A stretch of 64,000 bases of DNA from Xanthobacter dioxanivorans (GCF_016807805.1 NZ_CP063364.1:80763-144762), one strand, 5' to 3'; positions 47,652 through 57,459 are shown, numbered from the stretch's first letter. The notes: generated from the sequence alone by a model not told the origin. Program-made: numbers and translations.

Positions 47652-48533
47652 ATGGCGAAACGTCAGCTCTCCGCGACAGAGGCGTTCGATCTGCGCCAGG
47701 CGCTGCATGTGGCGATCCTCAATGCGTTGATGGCGTCCCGGCGATGGGGGCCGGGTGATCTGGTGTTCCAGGGCGGAACCAGCCTTCATCTCGCTCACGG
47801 ATCTCCGCGCTTCAGTGAGGATCTGGACTTTCTCGTCGGCTCTGCGCTCAAGCTGGGACCGATCGCCGATAGTGTCCGCGCAGGCCTCGATGGCCTGCCC
47901 TGGCTGCCGGACGGGGCGCAGCTGCAGGTGGGCAAGGCGAAGGATGGGCGCAATCCTCACGCCTTCATCGTGTCAATCGGCGGCCCGGACCTGATCGGGT
48001 CGGTCAAGGTCAAGGTGGAGATGTGGCAGACGGCCGAGGCGGCGCTATCGTCCGTGAAGGCCTTCGTGGCGCCTGTTCAGCTGGCCCGCGGTCCCGGCGC
48101 CGGCATGCAGGCGTTCATTCCGGTTGCGGATCTGACCGAAATCTATGCCGACAAGGTGTTTGCCTTGGCGGCCCGTCCCTTCCTCAAACCGAGGGATGTC
48201 TTCGACCTCTATTGGCTGGAGACGCAAGCCGGCTTGAAAAGCTGCTCCGCGGATCAATTGGCCGTCCGGCTTGAAACCTATCCCCATGAGACGCCTTCGG
48301 CTTGGCTGGAGAAGGCGTATGCACGCTGGGACGAGCTCCAGGAGGCAACGCAGGCCGTCCACCGCGACCTCAGGCGCTGGCTCCCGCCGGCGTGGCCTCT
48401 CACGGAGGGCGCGGCGGGGGAGATGGTCCGCTCCGCGCTCCGCGCCCTCGAGCAGGGGATCGAGATGATGCGCGAGATCGAGGCCGACTACGGCAATGGC
48501 CTCGGCTACATCGATGAGGGACCGCGCCCATGA
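47652..48533 (+). CDS. AbiEii/AbiGii-type nucleotidyltransferase toxin
   Basis: A 293-residue protein. LVFQGGTSLHLAHGSPRFSE followed by DLDFLV is the nucleotidyltransferase core (GGTSL and SEDLDF; the two Asp bind metal), then VKVKVEMW and DLTEIYADKVFALAARPFLK with PRDVFDLYWL, in the family order. Such toxins of type IV systems transfer nucleotides to RNA and stop growth on phage infection. It comes first, with the wHTH partner gene overlapping by four bases; the classic abiE order is antitoxin first. Confidence 0.9.
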   Translation: MAKRQLSATEAFDLRQALHVAILNALMASRRWGPGDLVFQGGTSLHLAHGSPRFSEDLDFLVGSALKLGPIADSVRAGLDGLPWLPDGAQLQVGKAKDGRNPHAFIVSIGGPDLIGSVKVKVEMWQTAEAALSSVKAFVAPVQLARGPGAGMQAFIPVADLTEIYADKVFALAARPFLKPRDVFDLYWLETQAGLKSCSADQLAVRLETYPHETPSAWLEKAYARWDELQEATQAVHRDLRRWLPPAWPLTEGAAGEMVRSALRALEQGIEMMREIEADYGNGLGYIDEGPRP

Positions 48534-49141
48534 GACAGAACACATCCGCCCTTGAACGGCTGCAGAGCCTGCCGGCGGTGTTTCGCGGCGCCGACCTGAC
48601 GGTCCGCTTCCAGTGGACCTCGAAGACGGCCTCCCAATATCTCTATCTGTGGAAGCGGCGCGGCTTGGTGAAGGGGCTGGGCGGGCACAGTGATGTGTTC
48701 GCAAACCTCGTGAAGAGCCAGTACCCCGATTGGGAGCAGGCCCTCGTCAAGGCGATGCCCTCGGCAGTGATTTTCGGGGTTGAATCGCTTCGGCAAGCCG
48801 GCTGGACCACGCAGATCCCGGCGCGCCCGACCGTGGCAGTCAAAGCCAGCTACTCGGTCTTCGAGGTGGAGCCCTATGAGATCGTGCCGCGTTCCGACAA
48901 GTGGTTCGCCACCATCGAGAAGGGCGTCCACCGCGAACGCGTTTCCGTGCGGGTTCTTCGTCCGGCCTGGGCGCTGGCGGACATGCTGCAGAGCGAGGGG
49001 TGGGGAAAGTGCGGCCTCTGGCCCGACGATGTTGAATGGGACGAAGTGACCGAGGAAGATGAGGCGGATTGGGCCGAGGCTTGCCAGGCCTTCGGCCTCG
49101 AGGAGCGACCGCTTCATGAGCTGGCCGTGGCTCCGCGCTGA
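48530..49141 (+). CDS. AbiEi-like antitoxin/regulator with wHTH
   Basis: A 203-residue protein, ATGA-coupled to the toxin gene. N-terminal winged helix (LQSLPAVFRGADLTVRFQWT, ASQYLYLWKRRGLVKGLGGH), then FANLV and SAVIFGVESLRQAGWTTQIP, the middle block of this antitoxin type, then an alpha/beta end. It should neutralise the toxin and repress the module through the inverted repeat at 47611. The C-terminal part is acidic (DDVEWDEVTEEDEADWAEAC). Confidence 0.75.
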   Translation: MRQNTSALERLQSLPAVFRGADLTVRFQWTSKTASQYLYLWKRRGLVKGLGGHSDVFANLVKSQYPDWEQALVKAMPSAVIFGVESLRQAGWTTQIPARPTVAVKASYSVFEVEPYEIVPRSDKWFATIEKGVHRERVSVRVLRPAWALADMLQSEGWGKCGLWPDDVEWDEVTEEDEADWAEACQAFGLEERPLHELAVAPR

Positions 49142-49171
49142 CGGGATCGATCGAGGCGCGGGCCGCCGCTG

Positions 49172-49648
49172 CTATCGCTCCAGGAAGGAGAACGCTGGGA
49201 CTGCCTTGAATTCGTCGCCGCCCCTGTCGTTGACGGATAGCCCGCAAACCAGCTGCGAGGAGCGCTTGGTGGCGAAATAGCCCGGCGAGGTGCCTCCGCC
49301 GATGGCGTAATGCAGGGTTTGCCCAGCAATGACGCCCGCGTCCCTGTCGGCGGCCGGGATGATCTTGGGATCGTTCGAGAGCCGCAACTTGAGGAAAACG
49401 GTAGTCTTCCACCCCTTCGCGGTACGGTGGGGTGCGTATTCCTCGGAGACCTCGGCTTCTACCTTGGAAATGTCGCTCCAGCCCTTCCCGCCCAATGACT
49501 GGCAGTTTTGCCGGAATACGTCGATCGCCTTTTCAACGTCCGCCTTGGTGAAACCTCTGGCCTTTATGTCCACCGCGAGGGTCTGAGCCTGTGCCGAAAC
49601 GACCATGCCGCCGAACATGGCAGCGGCAACAAGAAAACGCCCCAGCAT
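49172..49648 (-). CDS. exported protein
   Basis: A 158-residue protein with signal peptide MLGRFLVAAAMFGGMVVSAQ (cleavage after AQAQ). The mature part has two Cys (FRQNCQSLG, SSQLVCGLSV), possibly one disulfide, and mixed strands. It converges on the AbiE module. No family recognised. Confidence 0.72.
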   Translation of the reverse strand: MLGRFLVAAAMFGGMVVSAQAQTLAVDIKARGFTKADVEKAIDVFRQNCQSLGGKGWSDISKVEAEVSEEYAPHRTAKGWKTTVFLKLRLSNDPKIIPAADRDAGVIAGQTLHYAIGGGTSPGYFATKRSSQLVCGLSVNDRGGDEFKAVPAFSFLER

Positions 49649-49781
49649 GTGACCTCCAAAATCTGAATCGCGCCTCTTGTCCTCGGGAAACGTCTCTTCG
49701 TCAATGGGAGCCGTCAGTTGCAGCGCGCCCGCAAATCAGGTCAAAGATGGTGAGGAGAGCATTCCTGCTCAGGGGGACCCC

Positions 49782-50267
49782 ATGGCCGAGGATAACGCGT
49801 CAATCTCCGCGGATGAGAACATTGACCGGACAGTCGGGATTGTCTCGGCATTCGTGAGCAACAACTCGGTCGCACAGGGTGATCTGTCCGCGCTCATCGC
49901 GACGGTACACCAGGCGCTCGGGAAGTTGACTGCCCCCGAGCCGGCCGAGGAAGTGCGCCCCGTTCCGGCCGTTCCGGTTAAGCGCTCGGTGCAGCCGGAC
50001 TTCATCACCTGCCTCGAGGACGGGCTGCAGTTCAAATCCCTGAAGCGTCATCTGCGCACCCGCTACGACCTCACCCCCGACCAGTATCGGGCCAGGTGGG
50101 GCCTGCCGGCCGATTATCCCATGGTCGCGCCCAACTACGCGGCGGCGCGCTCGGAGCTGGCGAAGCAGAGCGGCCTCGGCCAGGTGCGGAAGAAGGCGCC
50201 GCCGGCCGCGCCTGCGCCGGCCCCGAAGAAGAAGGTTGCGGCGCGCCGCCCGGCGCGGGCATCGTAG
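49782..50267 (+). CDS. MucR/Ros-family transcriptional regulator
   Basis: A 161-residue protein; ATG 49782 follows AGGGGGA. The C-terminal half is the MucR zinc finger: PDFITCLEDGLQFKSLKRHL followed by RTRYDLTPDQYRARWGLPAD and YPMVAPNYAAARSELAKQSG. These regulators bind AT-rich DNA and in Rhizobiales control surface and transfer genes. The finger has C and H ligands though the first Cys pair is reduced to one Cys, as in other MucR proteins. The tail is basic. It is a candidate controller of the decamer sites. Confidence 0.9.
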   Translation: MAEDNASISADENIDRTVGIVSAFVSNNSVAQGDLSALIATVHQALGKLTAPEPAEEVRPVPAVPVKRSVQPDFITCLEDGLQFKSLKRHLRTRYDLTPDQYRARWGLPADYPMVAPNYAAARSELAKQSGLGQVRKKAPPAAPAPAPKKKVAARRPARAS

Positions 50268-50312
50268 GGTCCGGAGTTCGCACCAGGGCGAGCCCGCCCG
50301 GGAAACGGCGCA

Positions 50313-50639
50313 ATGGACTACGAGGCGGCCAGGGAGCAGGGCGAGGCCCGCTTGCGCGGACCCAGGGCGGAGAGCGCTTTCTTCGACCCTGCCTGCGTCC
50401 GCCTCGTCATCCGCCTCACGGACGGTGCGGTGCTCGAGCTGGTGCCCAGCGATGTGCAGGGCCTCGAGCGCGCCACCCCGGCCGAGCTGGCGGAGATCGA
50501 GCTCGAGCCGTTCGGCCTAGCGCTGCATTTCCCCAAGCTGAATGCAGACCTGTACGTTCCGGCGCTGGCGCAGGGCGTTTTCGGCTCGGCCTCATGGATG
50601 GCCGATCGGGCCCGCCGGCGGCCGCCGGCGGATCTCTGA
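50313..50639 (+). CDS. DUF2442 domain protein
   Basis: A 108-residue protein. LVIRLTDGAVLELVPSDVQG and LERATPAELAEIELEPFGLA with LHFPKLNADLYVPALAQGVF match DUF2442, a small domain of unknown function often found with toxin-antitoxin or MucR-like genes. It lies just before the SRAP gene that the IS21 element interrupts. Confidence 0.85.
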   Translation: MDYEAAREQGEARLRGPRAESAFFDPACVRLVIRLTDGAVLELVPSDVQGLERATPAELAEIELEPFGLALHFPKLNADLYVPALAQGVFGSASWMADRARRRPPADL

Positions 50640-50643
50640 GCCC

Positions 50644-50714
50644 ATGTGCGGCCGCTTCTCTCAGGCCTACACGTGGGCCCAGATCCACGCCTTCAGCCGC
50701 CCGATCGGTTTACC
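50644..50714 (+). pseudogene. SRAP (HMCES/YedK) gene, cut by IS21
   Basis: Only the first ~23 codons remain: MCGRFSQAYTWAQIHAFSRP, the start of the SRAP family, whose Cys2 forms a thiazolidine crosslink with abasic sites in single-stranded DNA. At about 50715 the sequence changes to the IS21 end. The gene would have protected transferred single-stranded DNA; the remainder is not found in the window. Confidence 0.8.
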
Positions 50715-50784
50715 TGTTGATTTCCGGCGAGAAGTGACCCTGGATTTCCACTGAGAAGTGACCCGGGGTGATGGTGGTCTTGGG

Positions 50785-51579
50785 TCAGGTTGCGGTCAAG
50801 TTTCGGGGCTTCTCCTTTGAGGGTTTGGGTGGTTTGGTCGAGCTGGCTCTGAAGCGGAAGCTGTCGTTTCCGGTCTCCAGGATATGGCAGTGGTGCGTGA
50901 GCCGGTCGAGCAAGGCCGTGGTCATCTTGGCATCGCCGAAGACCGTGGCCCATTCGGAGAAGCTGAGATTGGTGGTGATGATGACGCTGGTGCGCTCATA
51001 GAGCTTGCTCAGCAGGTGGAAGAGCAAGGCGCCGCCGGAGGCGCTGAACGGCAGATAGCCGAGTTCATCGAGGATGACGAGATCGGTGTGGACGAGGCGG
51101 CCGGCGATCTGTCCAGCTTTGCCCTGGGCCTTTTCCTGTTCGAGGGCGTTGACGAGCTCGACGGTGGAGAAGAAGCGGACCCGCTTGTGATGATGCTCGA
51201 TGGCGTGGACTCCGAGAGCCGTGGCGATGTGGGTTTTGCCGGTACCCGGACCGCCGATCAGGACGACGTTGTGTGCGTCGTCGAGGAACTCGCAGCGATG
51301 GAGCTGGCGGACGAGCGCCTCGTTGACCTCGCTACTGGCGAAGTCGAAGCCGGCGAGGTCGCGATAGGCCGGGAAGCGCGCGGTCTTGAGCTGGTAGGTG
51401 GTCGATCGCACCTCCCGTTCGGCGGTCTCGGCCTTCAAGAGTTGTGCGAGGATCGGCATGGCGGTCTCGAAGGCCGGTGATCCCTGTTCCGTTAGCTCCG
51501 TGATGGCCTGGGCCATGCCATGCATCTTGAGGCTGCGCAGCATGATGACGATGGCTCCACTGGCTGGATTATGACGCAT
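50785..51579 (-). CDS. istB: IS21 helper ATPase IstB
   Basis: A 264-residue AAA+ ATPase. ATG 51579 (MRHNPASGA) overlaps istA's end. [40 protein letters not shown] (Walker A), [20 protein letters not shown] (Walker B) and a C-terminal [20 protein letters not shown] are the family blocks. It remodels target DNA for IstA. Intact. Confidence 0.93.
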   Translation of the reverse strand: MRHNPASGAIVIMLRSLKMHGMAQAITELTEQGSPAFETAMPILAQLLKAETAEREVRSTTYQLKTARFPAYRDLAGFDFASSEVNEALVRQLHRCEFLDDAHNVVLIGGPGTGKTHIATALGVHAIEHHHKRVRFFSTVELVNALEQEKAQGKAGQIAGRLVHTDLVILDELGYLPFSASGGALLFHLLSKLYERTSVIITTNLSFSEWATVFGDAKMTTALLDRLTHHCHILETGNDSFRFRASSTKPPKPSKEKPRNLTAT

Positions 51580-52924
51580 GGCGCGCCTCCCTGGCTCGGC
51601 GCAGGGCGTCATAGCGCTCGACGTTGGCCTGAGGCTCAGTGGTCAGCGTGAGGGCGGGGGGAGCCGGGATCGTTGGCGTGCTCAGCGGCGTACCGTCGAT
51701 CAGCCGGTGCAGCAGGTTGATGATGTGGGTCTTGGTCGGCACGCCGGCCTGAAGGGCGAGCTCTACGGCCGTGAGCACGACCTGCTCATCGTGCTGGAGG
51801 ACCAAGGACAGAATCTCGACCATCTCGCGGTCACCGCCTGGCCGCTTGAGCAAGTGCTGCTGCAGGGATCGAAACGCGGGCGGCATCTCAGCGAACGGCG
51901 CGCCGTTGCGCAGGGCACCGGGCTTGCGCTGGACGACGGCCAGATAATGCCGCCAGTCATAGACGGTCCGGCTCAGACGATCATGAGAGCGAGCGAACAC
52001 TCGGCGATGCTCGCAGATTGCTTGCCCTTCAGCGACGAGGACGATCCGGTCGGGATAGACCCGCAGGCTCACCGGACGGTTGGCGAAGGAGGCCGGCACG
52101 CTGTAGCGATTGCGCTCCAGATGAACGAGGCAGGTCGGGGAAACGCGTTTGGCGTGCTCGACGAAGCCGTCGAACGGCCGCGGCACCGCCATCAGGTGCC
52201 GGATCTCCTCGCTCCAGACATCGGCGATCGAGCCGGGCTGCGAGCCGTGCCCGGTCTGTGACCACAACTCCCGGCACCGGGTCTCCAACCAGTCGTTCAG
52301 AGCTTCCAGGGAGGGAACGTTCGGCAGGGGTTGCCAGAGCCGATGACGGGCATCCTGTACGTTCTTCTCAATCTGCCCTTTCTCCCAGCCGGAAGCGGGG
52401 TTGCAGAACTCCGCCTCGAACAGGAAGTGGCTCACCATGGCCGAGAAGCGGATGTTGACCTGGCGTTCCTTGCCGCGGCCGACCTTGTCGACGGCCGTCT
52501 TCATGTTGTCGTAGATGCCCCGCCGTGGCACGCCGCCCAACACCCGGAAGGCGTGGTTATGGGCATCAAACAGCATCTCGTGGGTCTGGAGCAGGTAGGC
52601 TCGAAGCGTGAAGGCCCGACTGTAGGACAGCTTGACATGGGCGACCTGGAGCTTGGTGCGCTCGCCGGCAATGATCGCCCAATCCTCCGACCAGTCGAAT
52701 TGGAACGCCTCGCCCGGCACAAAGGCCAGCGGCACGAAAGTACCGCGGCCGCTGGTCTGTTGCTCACGCAACCGGGCAGCCTTCCAGTCCCGGGCAAAGG
52801 CCGCGAACCGATTGTACGACCCCTCATAGCCGAGGGTCACCAGATCAGCGTGCAGCTGTTTGATCGTACGCTTGTGCTTGCGCGACTTGCCGCTCTCGAC
52901 CCGCAGCATCGCTGCGAGCTTATC
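51569..52924 (-). pseudogene. istA: IS21 transposase IstA, N-terminal part missing
   Basis: About 450 codons of the C-terminal part remain; the usable ATG (52909) gives 446 residues. The DDE integrase domain is present (FQFDWSEDWAIIAGERTKLQ, GIYDNMKTAVDKVGRGKERQ, FCNPASGWEKGQIEKNVQDA with the last Glu). The N-terminal HTH that reads the ends (~100 or more residues in relatives) is lost at the Tn3 repeat, so it cannot be fully functional. Confidence 0.88.
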
Positions 52925-52962
52925 CGGGTCGGCTCCGGCTGAGGGCGGAATCCTACGTTAAG
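52925..52962. repeat. left 38-bp terminal inverted repeat of the Tn3-family element
   Basis: Matches the right repeat at 37 of 38 positions; only the outermost base differs (C here, G there). It lies within the istA reading frame. Confidence 0.88.
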
Positions 52963-53027
52963 GGATTTCTGGTCTGAATTGGATAGCAAGCGAGTGATTT
53001 TGAGCGCTTTGTGGTAGTTTTGGCGGC

Positions 53028-53261
53028 ATGGATGACGTTGATATCGATAGAATTGATGATGCGGTTTTGGGGCTGCTGTGGCTGACGGTGCATGACGAGC
53101 GGCGAGCCTGGAGGGGGCATGACTGGGATGCGTTGGATCGGTTGCACCGCAAGGGGCTGATTGCCGATCCGGTCAATAAGGCGAAATCTGTCGTTCTGAC
53201 GGATGAAGGGTTGAAGCGAGCGGAGGAGCTTTTCCAGATCTTGTTCACCTCCCCAAAATAG
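53028..53261 (+). CDS. DUF6429 family protein
   Basis: A 77-residue protein. DRIDDAVLGLLWLTVHDERR, DWDALDRLHRKGLIADPVNK and AKSVVLTDEGLKRAEELFQ match DUF6429, a small winged-helix-like domain that often travels with transposons. It lies just inside the left repeat, its 3' end overlapping tnpA's end by 17 bp on the opposite strand. Confidence 0.85.
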   Translation: MDDVDIDRIDDAVLGLLWLTVHDERRAWRGHDWDALDRLHRKGLIADPVNKAKSVVLTDEGLKRAEELFQILFTSPK

Positions 53262-56160
53262 ATTGCCTGCTGCCATTTTTTGGCCATCTGTATTCGCCGG
53301 TCAGCAGGATGTGCGCCCATCCAAGCGGCGAGATATGGGAGAGCAATTCTAGCGGTACGGGGAGGCCGGCATTGCTACGTTGCGCGACGGCCTGACCAAG
53401 ATGCACCGTGTTCCAGTAGATGATGATGGCGGCAAGCAGGTTGAGGGCGGCGAGGCGATAGTGCTGGCCCTCAGTCGTTCGGTCGCGGATTTCGCCTTGC
53501 CGGCCGATGCGCAAGGCATTCTTGAGCGCGTGATGCGCCTCGCCCTTGTTGAGGCCGATACGAGCCCGCCGCTGCATGTCGGCATCGAGGATCCATTCTA
53601 TGATGAAGAGCGTACGCTCAATGCGGCCAACCTCACGAAGGGCGAGCGCGAGATCGTGCTGGCGCGGATAGGATGCGAATTTTCGCAGCAACTGACTCGG
53701 CGGCATGATGCCGGCGACCATGGTCGCGGCGCTGCGCAGGATGTCGGGCCAGTTCGAGACGATCAAGTCTTCCCTGACCCTGCCGCCGACCAGGCCGCGC
53801 AACTCGCTCGGTGTCCCGGCGGGGTTGAACACATAAAGGCGCTTCGATGGCAAATCCCGGATATGGGGGATGAAGCGGTAGCCGAGGATCGAGGCGGTGG
53901 CGAAGACATGATCGGTGAAGCCGCCGGTATCGGCATATTGCTCCCGTACGCGTTGGCCGGCCTCGTTCATGAGCAGTCCGTCGAGAATGTAAGGTGCCTC
54001 GCTGACGGTTGCCGGAATGAGCTGGGTTGCGAAAGGGGCAAACTGATCTGACAGGTGCGTATAGGCTTTCAGGCCGGGATCGTTGCCGTATTTGGCGTTG
54101 ACGAGATTCATCGCCTCGCCCTGTCGGGCGGTCGGGAAGAACTGACCGTCGCTGGAAGCCGAAGTGCCCATTCCCCAGAATTGGGCCATGGGCAAACGCC
54201 CCTGGGCCGCGACGACCATGGCGAGAGCCTGGTCGATGGCGTCGCTGTCGACATGCCAGCGCGACAGGCGCGACAATTGCCAGTAGTCATGGGTATTTGA
54301 AGCCTCGGCCATCTTTCTCAGTCCGAAGTTGAGGCCTTCGGCAAGCATCACATTCAGCAAACCGATTTTGTCCTGACAGGGTGCGCCGGTGCGAAGATGG
54401 GTGAAGGCATCGGCAAACCCCGTCGCCGCTTCAACATCCAGTAGAATGTCGGTTATGCGCACCTCCGGCATACGCCGGTAAAGATCGAGGATCAGCTCGT
54501 CGGCATCCTTGGGCGCCACTGCTGTCAGGCGTTCCATGTGCAGGACACCGTCCTCGATGCTGCCGAGCGGAAGGGTCCCGGTTCGGGCAGCTTTCGCCAG
54601 GCGTTTCAGCCCGTCCGACATTCTGGCCTTGCGATCGGCAAGCCACGCCTCGGCTTCGAATGGAACCGCCAATCTTGCCGTGGCCTGGGCGGCCGCCATC
54701 GGCACCAGTGCCTGTTTGAGATCGGCATAGCGGCGTGAGTGCGCAAGCCAGACATCGCCGGAGCGGAATGCGTCGCGCAAGTGAAACAGGACCGCCACCT
54801 CCCACAAACGATTGTCGCCTTCGTCTTGCGTTTTGAGATGCCGGTTCCATTTGGAGGTCGATCGCAAAAAAGCTGTAGGCAGTGACGGTGGATCGCATTT
54901 TCCCCTGACCAGGGCAATCGCCTCCATGAGCGGCGTGGCCACGGCGGCCGCCTTGATATCCAGCCTGCGCAGCATACGCGGCGCATAACGCCGGAAGCGA
55001 TGAAAACCTTGCGTGACATGGGCCAGCGGATCGGCGGCAAGTGTATCGGTGAGTTGCGAGGCAGTGGCGACCAGTTTCTCCAGTTCCGTCCAGCCTGGTG
55101 ATGTGGCGATCGCCGCTTCCAGGGAGGTGCCGTCGTCTCGCGCTTCGAGCATCACCATGCCGAGACCGGAAAAGGCCCGCAAGGTATCGGTTACGGCGGT
55201 CCTGGCATCTGCGGCTCGTCCGTCGCAGAGCCGTTTGGCTTCCTGCCAGGTTTTGCCGACGATTCGATCATGGGTTTCGACAATGGCATCGGCGGTCGCG
55301 GCGGCCCATTCCACCGCGCAGACAGCGAGTGTAGCCAGACGCCTGTCTGTGCCAATATCGCGCAAACCATCGGTGAAATACCGCTCACCCTGTCGGCGGA
55401 GCCGAGCAACCCGGTGTGGCGGAACACCGGCCAGCACCTGTGGGTCGAGAGCGAGGTTTTGCAGGAATTCGAGCCTGTCGAGCAAACGATTGGCCATGGC
55501 CGAATTGTCGCCGGTCTCGATTTTGCGCAACCAGATGAAGCGGCTGATGTTGCCCTCGACCATTTCCGTCAGCAGCGCGTTGAGCTGGTCACGCATGGGT
55601 TGATCAAGACGCTCGGCAATCCTCATCTCGATCCGGCGCTCGGCTTCCACCAGAGCATCGGCGCACAACCGCTCGATCGTCGTGATTGCCGGAAGAATGA
55701 TCTGGGTTTGGCGGCATCGTTCGACAAACCGGCGCACGAGGTCCTCGTTTGAACGCGCGTCTTCGGCTTGAGTGGCAAGCCAGTCCCGCAGTTCCTGGGC
55801 GCCACGACCGGCAAAGCTCCTGTAGCTGTAGATCGTACGCAACGCGGCCAGATGCTCATGGCGTGTTTCCTCCCGCGCCGCGTATTCGGCCAGGTCCCCG
55901 ACGCTCAGCCCAAGCTGCGCTGCCAGAAACCGGGACAGCTCTTGCGGGATAAGCTCTCCAGGGGACAGCAGCCGACCGGGATAGCGCAGGGCACACAGTT
56001 GCAGGGCAAAGCCGAAACGATTGCGCGCTCGGCGTCGCTCCCGAATATGGGTGAGATCGTCATCGGACAAAATGTAGTGCCGCAACAGTGACGCTTCGTC
56101 CGTCGGCAGATCAAAGAGTGCGGAGCGCTGTCGCTCGGTCAGAATTTGGCGTCGAGGCAT
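53245..56160 (-). CDS. tnpA: Tn3-family transposase TnpA
   Basis: A 971-residue transposase from ATG 56160. N-terminus MPRRQILTERQRSALFDLPT is typical; the C-terminal RNase-H-like domain has YWQLSRLSRWHVDSDAIDQA, WGMGTSASSDGQFFP (the family WG-G-SSDG motif with a catalytic Asp), EQYADTGGFTDHVFA and the late Glu region ALREVGRIERTLFIIEWILD. It binds the 38-bp ends and makes cointegrates, later resolved by the serine recombinase next door. Appears intact. Confidence 0.95.
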   Translation of the reverse strand: MPRRQILTERQRSALFDLPTDEASLLRHYILSDDDLTHIRERRRARNRFGFALQLCALRYPGRLLSPGELIPQELSRFLAAQLGLSVGDLAEYAAREETRHEHLAALRTIYSYRSFAGRGAQELRDWLATQAEDARSNEDLVRRFVERCRQTQIILPAITTIERLCADALVEAERRIEMRIAERLDQPMRDQLNALLTEMVEGNISRFIWLRKIETGDNSAMANRLLDRLEFLQNLALDPQVLAGVPPHRVARLRRQGERYFTDGLRDIGTDRRLATLAVCAVEWAAATADAIVETHDRIVGKTWQEAKRLCDGRAADARTAVTDTLRAFSGLGMVMLEARDDGTSLEAAIATSPGWTELEKLVATASQLTDTLAADPLAHVTQGFHRFRRYAPRMLRRLDIKAAAVATPLMEAIALVRGKCDPPSLPTAFLRSTSKWNRHLKTQDEGDNRLWEVAVLFHLRDAFRSGDVWLAHSRRYADLKQALVPMAAAQATARLAVPFEAEAWLADRKARMSDGLKRLAKAARTGTLPLGSIEDGVLHMERLTAVAPKDADELILDLYRRMPEVRITDILLDVEAATGFADAFTHLRTGAPCQDKIGLLNVMLAEGLNFGLRKMAEASNTHDYWQLSRLSRWHVDSDAIDQALAMVVAAQGRLPMAQFWGMGTSASSDGQFFPTARQGEAMNLVNAKYGNDPGLKAYTHLSDQFAPFATQLIPATVSEAPYILDGLLMNEAGQRVREQYADTGGFTDHVFATASILGYRFIPHIRDLPSKRLYVFNPAGTPSELRGLVGGRVREDLIVSNWPDILRSAATMVAGIMPPSQLLRKFASYPRQHDLALALREVGRIERTLFIIEWILDADMQRRARIGLNKGEAHHALKNALRIGRQGEIRDRTTEGQHYRLAALNLLAAIIIYWNTVHLGQAVAQRSNAGLPVPLELLSHISPLGWAHILLTGEYRWPKNGSRQSILGR

Positions 56161-56254
56161 AAACAATCGTCCCTCTTGAACATTAGTCTGTTTTGGACAA
56201 AAATCGGACCAGCAAAATCAACGGCTTGCAAGGGCAAAATCCAAAGGGGTTCTA
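56161..56254. promoter_or_regulatory. divergent control region and probable res site
   Basis: The 94 bp between tnpA and the resolvase. In Tn3-type elements with this layout the resolution site and both promoters lie here. An AT-rich partial palindrome (TTTTGGACAAAAAT, near 56191) is visible; subsites cannot be set by eye. Confidence 0.45.
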
Positions 56255-56884
56255 TTGGGACAGCGCGCCGCCATCTACTGCCGCGTTTCGACCGCCGACC
56301 AGTCCTGTGAGCGGCAGGTCGATGAACTGACCGCGTTCGCGGAGCGCGGCGACTATGAAGTCCTCGGCGTCTTCAAGGAAACCGCCTCCGGAGCATCGGC
56401 AAACCGGACTGCCCGCAACCGGATCATCGATCTGGCCCAGGCCAGGCAAATCGATGCCGTCCTCGTGACGGAACTGTCGCGTTGGGGCCGTTCCACACAA
56501 GACCTGCTGAACACACTCGACAAACTGGCCGGCTGGAAGGTCTCGGTTGTCGCCATGAGCGGCATGACCTTCGAACTCGACACACCGCACGGCCGCATGA
56601 TGGCGACCCTGCTCGCCGGCATCGCTCAGTTCGAGCGCGATCTTCTGAGCGAGCGCGTGAAATCAGGCCTGGCCGCAGCAAAGGCACGCGGTAAGAAACT
56701 CGGCCGACAATCTGGACAACGTCCTAAATCCGATCGGCTCGCACCGAAGGTCATTGCGTTGAGCGCCGAAGGTCGCAGCTACCGATGGATCGCTCGCGAT
56801 CTCGGCATCAGCAAGAATACCGTCGCGGAGATCGTCAAGCGCCGCAAGTCTTCTGAGGCTCCACAGGTGGAGACCGCATTATGA
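56255..56884 (+). CDS. tnpR: serine resolvase TnpR
   Basis: A 209-residue serine recombinase from a TTG with AAAGGGG upstream. IYCRVSTADQSCERQVDELT holds the catalytic Ser; VTELSRWGRSTQDLLNTLDK, FELDTPHGRMMATLLAGIAQ and FERDLLSERVKSGLAAAKAR are the core blocks; the C-terminal HTH is SYRWIARDLGISKNTVAEIV. It resolves transposition cointegrates. Intact. Confidence 0.93.
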   Translation: MGQRAAIYCRVSTADQSCERQVDELTAFAERGDYEVLGVFKETASGASANRTARNRIIDLAQARQIDAVLVTELSRWGRSTQDLLNTLDKLAGWKVSVVAMSGMTFELDTPHGRMMATLLAGIAQFERDLLSERVKSGLAAAKARGKKLGRQSGQRPKSDRLAPKVIALSAEGRSYRWIARDLGISKNTVAEIVKRRKSSEAPQVETAL

Positions 56885-57438
56885 CCAAGCCAGTAAGACT
56901 GCCTCGGCCCGATCCGTATCGCAAGGCGCGCTTCAGGGAAATTGCCCGGGAAATCGTTGCGAAAGACCGCTACAATCGAAAATACGGTCTGTCCGTCGAT
57001 ACGGCGGGCGCAATCGCCAATGCGCTTGAGAGGGCCTACCGGGAAGGCATCAACGGCGGCGAAAACAGGCCCGCTCCCATAATCGAATATCCAGACAACG
57101 GGCCAATGGATTGGGCGTTGATACCGCCACGTCCAAGAAACGCGTTCTGGAGCATCTGCCTGTTCACGCTTTCGCGCGGCGACAGGCCCGCCCGAGGCGG
57201 ACGCCTTGTCCCTGCCATCACCGAACGCGGAACATCGGGATGGATGCTTGTCGTGCCCGGGCACACCTATGAAAAGCAATTCGGTGACAAGACGGTCGCA
57301 CCGCTCGTACGTCTTGGCCTGCTTGAGGCTGATGACGATGATCCTGCACACCGGGTCGTCTCGAAACGTGGCGAGGAAACCTGGAGCCAATTCGTCCAGA
57401 GAGGCGGTCAGTTCCCGGAAGACCTGACCAATCTCTAG
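56881..57438 (+). CDS. transposon passenger protein
   Basis: A 185-residue soluble protein, ATGA-coupled to the resolvase. Basic N-terminus (KPVRLPRPDPYRKARFREIA), a central FWSICLFTLSRGDRPARGG and GWMLVVPGHTYEKQFGDKTV. Its third-base use resembles the rest of the transposon. No family recognised. Confidence 0.7.
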   Translation: MTKPVRLPRPDPYRKARFREIAREIVAKDRYNRKYGLSVDTAGAIANALERAYREGINGGENRPAPIIEYPDNGPMDWALIPPRPRNAFWSICLFTLSRGDRPARGGRLVPAITERGTSGWMLVVPGHTYEKQFGDKTVAPLVRLGLLEADDDDPAHRVVSKRGEETWSQFVQRGGQFPEDLTNL

Positions 57439-57459
57439 CCCTATTCAGAAAGCTATTCC

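Larger units (their letters stand above)
50715..52924 (-). mobile_element. IS21-family element, truncated
   Basis: The left end begins TGTTGATTTCC at 50715 with two direct repeats of GATTTCC-N4-5-GAGAAGTGACCC (from 50718 and 50742), typical of IS21 ends. istB and istA follow on the minus strand. The istA N-terminal half and the right end are missing: at 52924/52925 the Tn3-family inverted repeat starts inside istA. No remainder is present on the other side of the transposon. Confidence 0.85.
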
